Source: Miscanthus floridulus (Eukaryota > Streptophyta > Magnoliopsida > Poales > Poaceae). Taken from it: 64,000 nucleotides of DNA. The notes under the pieces are model-generated. The model had not been told where the DNA came from. It saw only the letters and a program-made list of their open reading frames with translations, and searched no databases. This document shows positions 1 to 11,034 of this stretch, piece by piece (within the stretch, counting starts at the first letter, position 1; every line of letters starts with the position of its first letter). Made by a program: the position numbers and the translations under genes. The stretch covers positions 96,009,316 to 96,073,315 of the forward strand of contig NC_089581.1 of the NCBI RefSeq assembly GCF_019320115.1, written 5' to 3'.

Positions 1-152
1 TTTATATACTACGTTTAGGTACGGTGATTGACAGACTACTGCGACGATATCGGGACATGTGAATAAATAACCATCCGTACTAGTTGACCTTGCTTACGTG
101 ATCAGCTCGGCGAGCATTTCTCCACCGGACGGCACCGTACTTGGTTAAGGAA

Positions 153-225
153 GAGCTCCGATTCTACGAGGAAGGGAACACGGTCTTCCACGACCGTTGT
201 CGCTCTCCCTCGTAGAATCAAAGCT
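153..225. repeat. Imperfect inverted repeat (hairpin) inside the CACTA element
   Basis: GAGCTCCGATTCTACGAGG near 153 is matched by CCTCGTAGAATCAAAGCTC ending at 225, giving a stem of about 20 bp with two adjacent mismatches and a loop of about 30 bases. It sits in an internal part of the CACTA element where no reading frame is convincing. Confidence 0.6.
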
Positions 226-645
226 CCTCCTTGACGTCTGTTACCGCTCGGCAGAGAACATCCTCGCCGACCTGAACACGGTCCGCAAGTTCAACTAGTA
301 AGGATTTGCTATAATTTTTTAACTATTTTCTAACTTTATATTTATATATACTTTAACCTTCTTTCATGTAAATATGCAAGCTTGAAGTGATTTTGAGCTC
401 AAATTGCTTACAAATGAAAAAAAAACCATAATAAAGAACCATAAATATATATAGTGAACAAAATGGCATAAGAAAATGGTAAAAAATGAGAGTATGAGAT
501 TGGTAACCTTTACAACTGAAGAATCGACGGATGAATCGAAGAATGGATGGAGGAACAATGGAGGGAGGGAGGAAGCAAGAACACTACTGCAGTGAGCTTC
601 AAAATGTGCTGAGCTCGGGCTCGGGGAGGAAGGAGGAGGCGGCCG

Positions 646-654
646 ATTTATAAA
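646..654 (-). promoter_or_regulatory. TATA box of the CACTA transposon transcript
   Basis: TTTATAAAT on the minus strand lies just inside the subterminal repeat block and immediately upstream of a C/T-rich leader (600-645). This is the expected place for the promoter of a CACTA transposase unit running inward from this end. It is inferred from position and motif only. Confidence 0.45.
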
Positions 655-950
655 GGGAGAACATTTAGTCCCGGTTGATGGATCCAACCGGGACTAAAGG
701 TAACTTTCCAACCCCGGGCGCAGCCACGGCCCGGGAGTAGACCTTTACTCCCGGTTGGAGCCACCAACCGGGAGTAAAAGTATACCTTTAGTCCCAGTTG
801 GTGGCTCCAACCGGGACTAAAGGTCCCTGCCACCTCTGTCTGGCGCAGTAGCCGTTGGGCAGGGACCTTTAGTCCCGGTTGGATCCACCAACCGGGACTA
901 AAGGTATCTCTAGTCCCGGGCGCAAAAAATTTCGGGACTAGAACCCATTT
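655..950. repeat. CACTA subterminal repeats (AACCGGGACTAAA type)
   Basis: About six copies of a roughly 19-bp motif (TTTAGTCCCGGTTGGNG and its reverse complement) occur as paired inverted repeats separated by short spacers such as GGCTC. Such arrays are the binding sites of the element-encoded TNP1-like protein in En/Spm elements. Confidence 0.8.
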
Positions 951-984
951 TGACCGAGGATCAAAGGTCTGTTCTCTACTAGTG

Positions 985-3142
985 AAGGCATGCGAGTGTT
1001 CTCAGTGAAAACTTATTTCACCCTCGTCTCGTGTTTGATTTGGCAATGTTTGGGACATTGAGAACAACGAAATGGGCTCATAGATCACTTGACGATACAA
1101 CATAATATCATATGGTGCAGGCACTCCATGCATTACTAACAAAAGTTGATCCATATTTCTGTTGGCCTTTTGTCCCAATCGCGTTCACACGCGGTTGGAA
1201 GAATCACAGTCACCTCAGCATACTGAGTTCTACGATTCCCCTTCCCGCTAACATGACATATAAGCATAAACAAAGACGCCCTCATCCTTCATAGTTTGAA
1301 TTTGATGCCTGAGTGACAACACCAGAATAGAAAAAGATAGCCTCCAACATAGAAGCAAAAGAAACGGAGACAAAGGTGATTAGAGAGGAATTCTTGCAAT
1401 GCATCAAGAAGGATTTGTCGCCAAGGTTGTCAATCACCAAATCCATATCCTTGTTCCGTCTAATCTATGCTCCACTTTAATTTTGTGAGTTCCTATGGTT
1501 CGTAAGTACTAGGCTCAAATCTCATTGTTGTTCTCAAAGGCCTCTATATATGGATGTATGGGTGCTTGTAGTTCTATTAATTTAAGAGATGTACTAGTTA
1601 ATAATCCCACAAGCAAATAGGAAGAACATTCGGCTTGGCTCGTGTGTGTTTACCCCAATTTGGTTCATTTCAACGTTGAATCTGGTGTTCTTTGGTTGAT
1701 ATGTGCATTTCCATCTATTTCAACGTATAGTATGATTTAAAACCTTTCGTTAAAGATGTGTAGACACCTGGCGCTCCAAACATGAACCTAGGAAAACCCT
1801 GAAATGAAATAATTTCTCCCTATCATACAACAAAACAAGTTTTGTTTACATTTTTTAAGAGCATGGATGGAGAAGGAGATGGCAAGTCTGAGCCTTAGTG
1901 ATTAATTTAGAGTTCTTTCAGACCCTTCTTCCTGGAATGTATGAGGAGGCATTGGTATGTTGTATTTTTCTTAGTAGTGCATTTGAGCTACTAGGGATAG
2001 CCCATGAGAACTTGGATCTCTGCCTGACATGATTTATTGTTCACGTAGAGGCTCCCCGCTAAGGTGGCCTAGGCCCTCAGACCACACTAGGAAGTGAAGG
2101 TGTGTCTTGACGGGGGACAGAAGATCCATAGTGGGACATGGAAGTCTTCCCTGACGAGAGCACCAGTGACATCTACCTCTGCGTGGGCTAGAGTAAATTC
2201 CCTCATGAAAACGATCGGCAATGTCTGCATGCTTGTGTGCCACTATGACTACCGCTCTGACCCAAGCTCTACATGAATGCCACTGAGGGCGCCATTGCAT
2301 TGCTCGCTCCCTGCCTATCATGGAACCGTTGTGACCCTATGACAGTGCAACCTAGTGACCAAAACGAACCAATACCTAGGGAGTTGTCGAGTGTAAATTC
2401 TCTTGCTCAGCCACATTGCATCCATCCCGTATGTTTCATGAATCTTTTTCCTTCCCTTGTGCGTACGCACCGCATTGAATGTTCCTGTCGAGTTCTAGGA
2501 TGTACAAGGGTACACACGTTGAATACATGTTCTATTGTAGATGCACGGGCACTCGTGGGTGGTGGCTTGTAGTCCACCAAGCGAGCGATGACAGGCCATC
2601 GCATGGCGTTCAGCTACCATGACAGGCCATCGCATGGCGTTCAGCTACGGGTGGCACCAGTTCTGCGTTGACAATGGCGTCGAGGCTCGAGACATATATG
2701 TGTTTATTCTTATATGTGATTCACGAGCGCAGCAGCTGCAGTGGCGATGAAGAAGAAGAGTGGAAGCAGCAGCAGCAGCAGGAGGAGGAGGAGGAGGATG
2801 AGGCTGTGCTCAAGGTGGAGGTTCACAATAAGAATGGAAGTTTCTTCTCCTGAACTAATCACATGACGTGCCATGATAATATGTTGAAGATGGAAAATTT
2901 CTTTAATTTCGAATTCGCTGGGTGTTGAACTATGGAATAAAAATTTAACTAGACATCTATTGTATTACTTTGTGCATGAGAACAGTTCAGTAAGGCAGTA
3001 GCTTTAACCAAGTTAATTATGTGTCAGTATGGTGCTGGGTTTGATTCATAGATATAGTTAGCAACTCAATCAAGGCAATCAAGCCACAGGTGACCAAGTT
3101 CCATCCTTCTTTAGTTACTAAGGCAGTAGCTTTAACCAAGTT
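985..3142. other. Intergenic stretch without a recognisable gene
   Basis: No reading frame here resembles a protein family I know, and none has splice or codon structure I would defend. It contains simple repeats at 2755-2800 (AGC and GAG runs), a 31-bp tandem duplication and a 30-bp direct repeat, listed separately. It may be old decayed transposon DNA. Confidence 0.6.
2588..2648. repeat. 31-bp tandem duplication
   Basis: The 31-bp unit beginning ATGACAGGCCATCGCATGGC occurs twice head to tail, essentially identical, so it is a recent slippage or duplication event. Confidence 0.9.
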
Positions 3143-3148
3143 AATTAT
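2991..3148. repeat. 30-bp direct repeats flanking about 100 bp
   Basis: The same 30 bases starting TAAGGCAGTAGCTTTAACCA occur at 2991-3020 and 3119-3148. The copies look identical. They flank 98 bp of AT-rich DNA of unknown origin. Confidence 0.85.
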
Positions 3149-3756
3149 TATAGAAGGAAATTTGGTCCGGCGGTGAAAAGTTTTTTCAACACTGGCTCTG
3201 TTTGGATACTCTAGCACAGCTAGAGGTTAGAGTTAGTTTCTAGCTTAGGACTAGCCCTGAACTAACTCTAGCCTAAGAGATGTTTGGATACAAGGGTTAA
3301 AATGATAATAAATGTGCTTTCCAAATCATTGGTGCGGGTGAAAGTAGAGAGAAAACAGTGGACCCCACCTCAAATAGCCCCAACTAGCCCAAATAATCAC
3401 CTCTTTGGGGGATAGTTTTTTAGTGTGGGCTAGTTGCAAATAACCCACTCTAGCCCTCCTGTTTGGTTACTTTAGGGCTAGTTGAGCTCCAACTAACCCA
3501 AACTAGCTCTAACCCATGGATCCAAACAGGGCCACTGGTTCAATACCAAGAAGTGTCTTTGGCGCGACAGTGTTCTAGCCAGCGGTGTAAACCTCTTCCA
3601 CTGTTGGCTCGGTGTGTATGGTCCAACGGCAAAACCCAACGCGATTATCTCTGCCGGATGTTTTCACCGCGGGTTCAATGGTGAAACATTCTCAGCAACA
3701 ATTCTCTAAAATCCAACGGTGACAAGGTTGTGGCGCTACCCATTTCTGTACTAGTG
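3143..3756. mobile_element. Small decayed CACTA-like element, right end at 3756
   Basis: The right end ...TTTCTGTACTAGTG reads inward as CACTAGTACAGAAA, a CACTA terminus. Subterminal GGCGGTGAAAA / TTCACCGCGGG motifs flank the body, as in other small panicoid CACTA derivatives. The left terminus near 3143 is degenerate (ATTATAGAAGG with no clear CACTA), so the left boundary is approximate. A MITE is inserted at 3194-3533. Confidence 0.55.
3194..3533. mobile_element. Tourist-like MITE (GGCCCTGTTTGGATCC termini)
   Basis: This is a 340-bp element with terminal inverted repeats GGCTCTGTTTGGATAC on the left and, reverse complemented, GGCCCTGTTTGGATCC on the right. A 3-bp direct repeat ACT flanks it (3191-3193 and 3534-3536). 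Internally it is rich in CTAGC-type inverted motifs and has no coding capacity. The 3-bp duplication and termini fit PIF/Harbinger-derived MITEs. Confidence 0.75.
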
Positions 3757-3879
3757 TGATTTAAACCATCCTAGTTTTCACTGCTGGTTTGGGACATGAA
3801 CAGATGGTGAAAATGAATTTTAGCACCGGTTCATGTTAATAAACACCGGTGATGAAAACAATGCATGGCTCCATGAAAA
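3757..3879. other. Fragment of CACTA-type subterminal repeats
   Basis: Motifs such as TTTTCACTGCTGGTTT and CACCGGTGATGAAAA resemble the GGTGA/TCACC subterminal arrays of small CACTA elements in this window. No terminus can be assigned. Confidence 0.35.
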
Positions 3880-4378
3880 GATGGCTTAATAGTGGAACGA
3901 TGGCGGGAGCATCCAGCACTCCCTCTCAAAGCTCCTATTGTGCTTCTTTAGAGTTGCAGAGCCTAGTTGTCCTCGCGTTGCCTCCCGAGTGGCCTCTATG
4001 AGGCATAGATTGAAGGTCCCACCTATGAGGAAAGCAGAGAATTGTGTGGACAGTGAGGTGCGCAAAGGACAGAACTCAATTATCATCCTAGGAGCGTGGA
4101 CTATCTGGAGACACCGAAATGATTGTGTGCTCAATGGAGCTTCACCCAGGTTGGGTACAACTCTGGTTTTGGCCAAGGAGGAGGCCCTTTTGTGGAGCTT
4201 TGCACGAGCCAAGGGTCTCCCCCGCCAGATATCAGAGGGGTGGGTTAGGCTTAGTTTTTGGACTCCTATAATGGTCGCCTTTCTATCTGTAAAGGGTGAT
4301 TAGATTCTAGAGAATCTAGTGTGTGTGAGTCTATGTATGACTCTTTCTTTTACTATTAATACAATGATACACAGCTCT
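3880..4378 (+). mobile_element. 5'-truncated LINE (L1-type) 3' end, split by a CACTA insertion
   Basis: A plus-strand frame at about 4067-4258 encodes the C-terminal tail seen in plant L1-type ORF2 proteins: a W-x-x-W-x-H-R-N block (AWTIWRHRNDCVLNGASP) followed by an alanine- and glutamate-rich segment ending near GWVRL. A 3' UTR with an AATACAATGATACACAGCTCT tail follows. The sequence resumes at 8582 after the CACTA insertion and ends in CGAGAAAA near 8602, as LINE tails do. The reverse transcriptase and endonuclease parts are absent, so this is a dead 5'-truncated copy. Confidence 0.65.
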
Positions 4379-4389
4379 CACAACTGGAT

Positions 4390-5245
4390 TCAGGTTCTTT
4401 GCCGAGTGCTTGAGGCACTCAGCAAAGGCCAAATTACACTCGGCAAAGCCTTTGCCGAGTGCGGCACTCGGCAAAGAACACACGGCAAAAATTTGATCGG
4501 CAAAGCCCTCTTTGCCGAGTGTCTTTTATCGGGCACTCGGCAAAGGCTTTGCCGAGTGCCCCGGGACACTCGGCAAAGAAAAGCGACCGTCACGACGCTG
4601 GTCCCGTTGACGGTCACTTTGCCGAGTGCCAACCCTGCAGGCACTCGGCAAAGATTTTTTTATTTTTTTTTAAAAAATTTCTTTGCCAAGTGCCAAACCG
4701 TCAGACACTCGACAAAGATTTTTTATTTTTTTTAAAAAATTTCTTTGCCGAGTGCCAACCCGGAAGGCACTCGGCAAAGAGCTTTTATTTTTTTTGAAAA
4801 TTTTCTTTGCCGAGTGCCAGCCCAACAGGCACTCGGCAAAGTGTTTTTTTTTTAAAAAAAAATTTATTTGCCGAGTGCCCGCCATAGGGCACTTGGTAAA
4901 TGTTTTTCATTTTTTTAAAAAAAATTATTTGCCGAGTGTCAACCAGGAAGGCACTCGGCAAAGATTTTTTATTTTTTTTAAAAAAATTCTTTGCCGAGTG
5001 CCCTATGGATGGCACTCAGCAAAGTTTTGAATTTTTTTTTAAAAAAAATTCTTTGCCGAATGCCCTATGGCCGGCACTCGACAAAGTTTGAATTTTTTTT
5101 AAAAAATTTCTTTGCCGAGTGTTATGGTCACAGCACTAGGCAAAGCTGGAAAATCTGTTTTCTGGTCGCCCATTTTTCCAGCTTTGCCGAGTGCTGTGAC
5201 CATTGCACTCGGCAAAGGGGTCCTTTGCCGAGTGCAACACTCGGC
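4390..5245. repeat. Left subterminal repeat array (TTTGCCGAGTGCC)
   Basis: About two dozen copies of the motif are arranged as inverted pairs around short variable spacers, separated by T- and A-rich linkers such as TTTTTTATTTTTTTTAAAAA. This is a hallmark of a large panicoid CACTA family; the motif is the presumed TNP1 binding site. Confidence 0.9.
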
Positions 5246-5520
5246 AGAGTGACCCAAAACAGCAAATTTTATTTTATTTTTACATTCCATCGTGACAAAT
5301 ACATTCATACAAACATATATCACATATATATCTCATCCATCACATATATATCTCATCCATCCGCTCATATCACATCCATCACAATATATATTACATATAT
5401 AATAATAAGTGCTCAAGTCCATCCAAATAAGTCCACAAGTCCATCAAAGTCCACAAGTGCATCACGAGTATATCACAAGTCCATCACCAAGTGAACAACA
5501 AATGTAAAAAATACAACATG
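5246..5520. repeat. AT-rich microsatellite-like tract between repeat array and TNP1-like gene
   Basis: Short degenerate repeats of CATATATATCTCATCCATC and AAGTCCATC fill the stretch downstream of the TNP1-like stop codon, in the position of its 3' untranslated region. Confidence 0.6.
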
Positions 5521-5539
5521 CACTCATCTCGGCCACTGC

Positions 5540-7690
5540 GACTATGGTGAATGCCTAGATGCATCATTCGGAGGTGCATGAGGTGGATTATTTGAACCAC
5601 CGTCAGATGAAGACTGCACAAAGGAGAAAAGATTGCATGTGAGATAAGATTATTTTGATAGCTAATCTAGGACGTTAGAGGCCATACAAGCAAAGCACAA
5701 GCGAAAGTAAAAAACTTTGATACTCACAGGAGTAGCTGCAGCTGCAGGATGTGGAGGCGGAGGTGGAACCAACAACCTAGGTGGAAGAGAGAAGCCCACA
5801 CGTTGTCCAAGTCCTTGTAGGAACTCCATAATGTCTGTCAGCCTCTGCGCCTGGGCCTGCCGCTCGGCCCGCTCGGCCTCCAGCTAGGCCCCCAGCTCCT
5901 GATGTTCCTTCATTTCTTGTTCCAGCCGGACCTGCAATATTTCACTCCAATGTTTCAGTAATGCAAAGCTAATTAAGGTGTATAAAGATCAATGTATGAC
6001 GAGTAAAACAGGAATAACCCCGAGTGTGTTGACCCGGTGCTGTGCAGCGGTCGGCCGTGTGCGAATGGCCGGGCTCTCGCTCGTGCTCCGTGCTCGGATC
6101 TGGGAGAGAGAGGGAGTAGAGGCCGTGTCGATGACGCCGTCGCCAAGCTAGAACCGCCCATGCTTCTTGCCTTGCCCCGCCCTCATGGCGGCCTCTCCAT
6201 CGAAGTCTTGGGTGCTCGGATCATGGTCTGACCCATGGAGCGACCTCACCACCTCAGTGTACTCACTGATGCGGGAGTGGACGCTCAGGTTCGTGTATGC
6301 CTCAGGCGGGTCCTCTAGGTTGAAGGAGACATCAGACATCGCCTTGCCCTTGTGGGCCATACACCATGCCTGGAAGTCCGAGCAAGCCTGGCCACTATGT
6401 GACGCCGACTGCGAGAAAGACAGCACGATGATTAGAAATCAGGCAGAACTGAGCATGACAATAGATAAATCAATTCGTGTACCCATGCTTGTTTGTATCC
6501 GACGAAGTTGTGGCTGCCTTGATGGTGTGCCGGACATTGCATCAGCAAACGATGGTCCCGGGCATCCCTGTGCATCTTGAGGTACTCCTCCGTGAACCAC
6601 CTCTCCACCATCATCGCCCAGCACTCGGGATACGCTTGGCACCACCAGGGAATCATCTACACGTCATCAAGTATTAGACATATAAGAAGATCAAATTAAA
6701 CCAACTTAATTTCAAAACGAATCAATATTGATGTTCTTCATTTACCTCAAGGTACTGCTCCTGGGTCAGCTGCATCTCTCTTGCGTCTTTCTTGGTTTTC
6801 CTCTCTCCAAGCTTTGACCTGTAGTAGGTTTGGCCTGGATGCGCACCTCGTGATGCATGTCGGTGACGAGTTTTTTTACAGGCTTTGGTAGTCGCCTGCT
6901 CTGTCCTGGCCTCAAATCCCTCCTCACATCTGTAATAAGTCTACAAACAAAAGCGATGTATCCATTCATTATTTCAAGAAAAAGTCCAATGAATGCGACG
7001 TATTGAGTAATGTTGTGCGAGGAAGACTTACCCAAAACTCTATCTTCACCCGCGCCGCCTTGTTGGGGTACTCTGCATCGGAGGCGACGACGTAGTGGTC
7101 AAACGAGTAGGCCGGCTCCGTCTTTGATGCGTACGTGACAATGTCGGGGAAGTGTTGCCTGCACAGAAGACCTAGGATGTCGTTGACTAGCCGTGCGCTA
7201 CCACCCGACACAACCACCTAGTTCCTACACAAGTGATTAAGAAAAATTATTAGTTTTTTTCATCATATCATATGAAGTAGTGGTGATAACATATACAATT
7301 ACTTACTTTTGTCCTTCGGGGCGAATCACTGGGCGTTGATGAGAAAGCGGAACCTGTGGGAGGCTCATGGGACCTCGCAAGTAGACACTCGAAGATGAGT
7401 TGGAGGAAGTGGAACCCGTGCCTACCGCCTCCCCCACCCTCCTCCTCCTCCTCCTCTTCCGTCTGCCGAACCAGCTCCTCGTCTGACTCGTCCATGGGCG
7501 CCACCTCCTCCTGCGGCTGGCGGTCCTCCTCACGTAGCGTGGGAGGAGACGGCCCCCTCCTGCGGCTAGCGGTCCTCCTCCTCCTCCTATCCGATCCCTC
7601 TGCAGCCCCCCTCCGCCCCCTCTTGCGGCCGGCGTGGTCTTTGGTAAATCGAGTTCATGGACCTATGACGGTCGCCCGCCATCTTTGTTC
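5540..7690 (-). pseudogene. TNP1-type (plant En/Spm transposase 24 family) gene, broken
   Basis: Read leftward, the exon remnants are: an acidic and SSS-rich leader ending RPVIRPEGQ (about 7310-7530); VSGGSARLVNDILGLLCRQHFP to KIEFW (7031-7223); a block with KKLVTDMHHE and TKKDAREMQLTQEQYLE (about 6740-6945); the W-W-C-Q-A-Y-P-E-C-W domain ending VGYKQAW (6483-6656); a C-terminal region from SASHSGQA (leftward from 6408); a coiled EAERAERQAQAQRL helix (about 5840-5940); and a short tail ending at a stop near 5547. Introns show GT-AG borders. Defects are a TAG replacing Trp at 7218-7220 and compensating frameshifts in the third block. Family members bind the subterminal repeats and assist TNP2 in transposition. 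The family call is firm; exact exon ends are approximate. Confidence 0.75.
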
Positions 7691-7989
7691 AATCACCTGC
7701 AATAAAAAAGAAAAACAAGACGTAATTAGAAAAACAAGATGTCCGAAATTTTGGGTCTATTTCTGGATACGGCCTCTCACAACACTCACTAACATGATAA
7801 TCAATTTTTGAATCATTAAACTCCATTATTCGTACCACGTGCAGTTCAAATTTCTATTTTTCGGAAAAATTCAAGTAAACGAAATAAAGTAACTAAATAT
7901 ATCAAAAAGCTACAAAAAATTCCCAAATTGTAACTAGGAGTTCCTGATGCTTTAGAAGGGCTGCACAAAAAAATTAGAGGCCAAAAACA

Positions 7990-8560
7990 AAAAAACAAAA
8001 AAAAACTTTGCCGAGTGCCGGGGTATGGCACTTGGCAAAGGGTGTCTTTGCCGAGTGCCAGGCATAAGGCACTCGGCAAAGAGTGTTTTAAATTTTTTTT
8101 AAAAAATTTCCTCTTTGCCGAGTGCATCTACAGGAGCACTCGGCAAAGAAATTATAAAAAAAAATAAATCTTTGCCGAGTGTCGTGCCAGGGGCACTCGA
8201 CAAAGTATTTTTTTTAAAAAAAAATCTTTGCCTAGTGCCAGATCTGAGACACTCGGCAAAGAATTTTAAAAAAATTAAATCTTTGTCGAGTGCCAGATCT
8301 GGAGCACTCAGCAAAGAATTTTTTTAAAAAAAATCAAATCTTTGCCGAGTGCCTAACAGCAGGCACTCGGCAAAGAAGGCTGTGACCGAGCGCCGTTTCG
8401 CGGGCAGCCTATGCCGAGTGTAGAGATTTTGCCGAGAGTCTGGCACTCGGCAAAGAAGTCCTTTGCCGAGTGCCCGGCACTCGGCAAAGAACTCTTTGCC
8501 AAGTGCAATTCTTTACCGAGTGCCCGATTTTTGACACAGCAAAGAATTTTGCACTTGGCA
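7990..8560. repeat. Right subterminal repeat array (TTTGCCGAGTGCC)
   Basis: This is the same motif as in the left array, again in inverted pairs with A/T linkers. Copies near 8390-8540 are more degenerate, with changes such as GCCAAGTG and GAGAGTCTGG. Confidence 0.9.
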
Positions 8561-8602
8561 AAGTCTCTATTTTCAGTAGTGTCTCCTGTGTGTTCGAGAA
8601 AA

Positions 8603-9315
8603 TGATATCCCCCCATAATCTCTCTTCCCATCTCTCTTTGTTTGTACTCCGCTCACTCTCATGAAAGTAGCTGCGCGAATGAAGGGCTCCCTAGTGTCGG
8701 AGCTTGGGCCTAGTGCGAGCGCACGACTCGTGACTCCCGGCGTATAGCACCCCCTCGACACAAGGGCACCCCGACACTCTCCCGCCCTATGCATGGCCCT
8801 CGACACTTAGCCTCCCTGCACACGGCCCCCAATGTGGAGCCCTCCCAGTGCTGCGTGCAGCATGTAGCTCGTGGCAGTCCTCAGGGCCCCGAAGTGCGGA
8901 TGCCCTGCGATGCCCTCCTGGAGCTGAGCTCCTGTCTCTACCTCTGATCTCCTTCTCTCTCAATATCCCTCACCGTCTCTCTCTCTCAAATCTAGCTGCT
9001 GCGATCGAGAGTGGCGTGGCACGAGGAAGTAATATGCTGGGCATGGAGACAACGTGAACAGCAGTTGCTGTGGAGTGGATGGCATGGCGACAGCGTGGGT
9101 AGTGGCTGCGACAAGCTCAGCCTGCTAGCAGTTGACTTCTTTTTCCGATTATCACCGCCAGTTCATATAACGAGCCAACAGTGACCATTGTTTTCAACGC
9201 TAGTTTGAAATCAGTGGTGATGAAGCGTTATGACCGTCCACTTTCACCACCGCAGGGTAAATTTGTTGGTGAAAGGGGTTTTAGACTCAGAGGTGATGAA
9301 TATTTTGGAGTAGTG
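8603..9315. mobile_element. Remnant ending in a CACTA terminus at 9315
   Basis: The segment 9145-9315 has TCACCGCCAG / GGTGATGAA subterminal motifs and ends ...TATTTTGGAGTAGTG, which reads inward as CACTACTCCAAAATA. No matching left terminus is visible, so only a right-hand remnant is called. The stretch 8603-9140 holds no reading frame I recognise. Confidence 0.5.
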
Positions 9316-9666
9316 TTAATCTCCCACCGACTCCCAATGCAAGTCTTATTTCTGGAGTACCCTTGATGTTGAGGAGCTCCAAAAAACCGTGAAGTTGGGA
9401 TCTAACCCCACCTTTTTATTATGGAGCAGAGTTCTTAGAGTTGACATGTTTGGATAGGAGACGGGAGCAAGAAGAACTAGAGGGAGCAGTCCTAGAGGCT
9501 GTATGCCAACAGAACTCTGAAAATATGAGAAATTAGAGCATACAAAAGGTTGCTTCAAGGGCAAATCAGTGAAACAAAAGACCTCGTGGGGGCATTGGTG
9601 GAAAGTGTTGTCTGAACTGGAAGCAGCCGAAGCCCAGCACAGCAGTCAGCATTCCTTCACTCTTGC
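9316..9666. other. 5' flank of the F-box pseudogene
   Basis: No repeat family or gene was recognised here. The segment would contain the promoter and 5' leader of the F-box gene; no clear TATA box stands out. Confidence 0.4.
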
Positions 9667-11034
9667 TTGTTTGCCCTAAGTCACCGTACCTTCCACTTCT
9701 GCATCCGGCGCTTCAGCAGCCGATCACAGATTGAGCATTCCCCATCAGCCGCAATTCCCCAATTCCATCATCAGCTGCCACCACCGTCTCCGCCTCCAGC
9801 GTCCCCGTCCGAGTCACTACCATCGCTGCCGGAGAACGTCCTCGCGGAGATCTTCATCAATCTGCCCCCGCACACGGCGAACCTCCGCAGTGTGTCCCTC
9901 GGCAGCCATCAATTCCGCGATGTCGTCACCAATCGGCCTTTCCTCCGCTGGTTCCATGCCCACCACGACGACGTGCCTCCCCCCGTCGGCTTCTTCAGCA
10001 ACGAGATCCCCCGCTTCCTTCCGACCTCCAGCGGCTCCAAACCAGTCCGTGCTATTGCTGCCGGTGCGGGGAGGACTGGCGCATCCTCAGCACCCGGCAC
10101 GGCCGGGTACTGCTGCAGAGCCCTGAACGGCGGCATCTCCTCGTCCTGGATCCCATGGTTGATCGCAGGCAGTACATCGACGCTCCGCTGAGGTACAGGC
10201 CTAAGTACCAGAGCACTGGCGTCGTTGTCTGCGACCCCGGCCCCGGAGGCCACGGAGACTGCCGCTCCAGCGCGTTCCGCATCGTCTTCGTCTTCTTCAG
10301 CAACATCTTCCAGACCCTCATGTCCATCTACTCATCAGAGACGGACGTGTGGATCAAGGTGGCCTTCCAGGAGACGGCACCACGGTCGCCCATAGATATA
10401 ACAAGACCCAGCGTTCAGGCCGGGGATGTGATGTACTGGCAGAGCATCTTCAACAAAATCCTCGCGTTCCATGTGAACAGCCATGAACTACATGAGATCC
10501 CGGTTCCGGTGGACATTCGAGGCGATGACTATGATGCTCGGCTGAACACACATGTGGTGCTGCCCAAGGATAGCAGCCTTGGCTTCGTTTACATCACGTT
10601 ACATGATCTCCAGCTGTGGGTTTCAAATTTCATCAATGGAGTTCATGTGGAATGGATGCCACTCAGGGCCGTTAGACTCAACAACTTTCTTCCTCTTCGT
10701 GATGCTTCTAGAACCCTTGCTATGTGGACGGCACAGCGGGCTCAAGTAATTAAGGATAATGGGTTACGACGAGGATGAGAATGTGGTGTACCTCTGGACC
10801 AAAGTCGGTGTCTTTGGGCTCCAGCTCGATAGAGTGCAGTCACACAAATTGTTAGACAACTGTGGGTGGATGCAGACGGTCTATCCCTACAAAAGTTTCT
10901 TCATTACACCAGGTGGTGACGTTCTTAAGGCACTGTTCCTCCATGCCATATATTTTGTTTTCCGACATATTCTCCTTATTTATCACAAATGCCTTCCAAT
11001 TCGCGGTACAAACAAAATGTTTCATGTATTATAG
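9667..11034 (+). pseudogene. F-box protein gene with two frameshifts
   Basis: The first frame (from the ATG at 9667) has a proline-rich lead, then an F-box at about residues 52-95 (SLPENVLAEIFINLPPH, FRDVVTNRPFLRWFHAHH). F-box proteins bind SKP1 and recruit substrates to SCF ubiquitin ligases. The frame shifts at about 10045-10075 into one that continues DWRILSTRHGRVLLQSPE and runs to about 10750 through an F-box-associated region (VWIKVAFQET, LHDLQLWVSNF). It shifts again near 10745-10760 into MGYDEDENVVYLWTKVGVFGLQLD and stops at 11034. Together the parts make about 450 residues without an intron, normal for this grass family. Two shifts in otherwise good coding sequence suggest a young pseudogene; assembly errors would be the alternative. 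The substrate is unknown. Confidence 0.8.

Larger units (their letters stand above)
1..984. mobile_element. CACTA (En/Spm) transposon, right-hand end, truncated by window
   Basis: The element ends in ...CTCTACTAGTG at 984; read inward this is CACTAGTAGAGAACAG, a typical grass CACTA terminal inverted repeat. The last 330 bp hold inverted and direct copies of TTTAGTCCCGGTTGG / CCAACCGGGACTAAA subterminal repeats. Inward of these, on the minus strand, are a TATA box and a pyrimidine-rich leader, the usual start of a transposon transcript. The left end is outside the window, so target duplication cannot be tested; the three bases after the end are AAG. Confidence 0.85.
4379..8581 (-). mobile_element. 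Complete CACTA (En/Spm) element, 4.2 kb, TSD TCT
   Basis: The right end reads inward as CACTACTGAAAATAGAGACT and the left end as CACAACTGGATTCAGG, so the terminal inverted repeats are imperfect and the left terminus is CACAA instead of CACTA. The 3-bp target duplication TCT is present at 4376-4378 and 8582-8584. Both ends carry long arrays of TTTGCCGAGTGCC / GGCACTCGGCAAAG repeats. The interior carries a minus-strand TNP1-type gene remnant but no TNP2 (DDE transposase), so the element is non-autonomous. It is inserted in the tail of a LINE. Confidence 0.93.

Noticed and set aside
2668..2853. 61-codon acidic ORF with poly-Gln/poly-Glu
   Set aside because: Encoded by AGC and GAG microsatellites; no support as a gene.
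4390..8560. Regularly spaced palindromic repeats resembling a CRISPR array
   Set aside because: They are CACTA subterminal repeats at both ends of a TSD-flanked element in plant DNA; spacers are A/T linkers and there is no cas gene.
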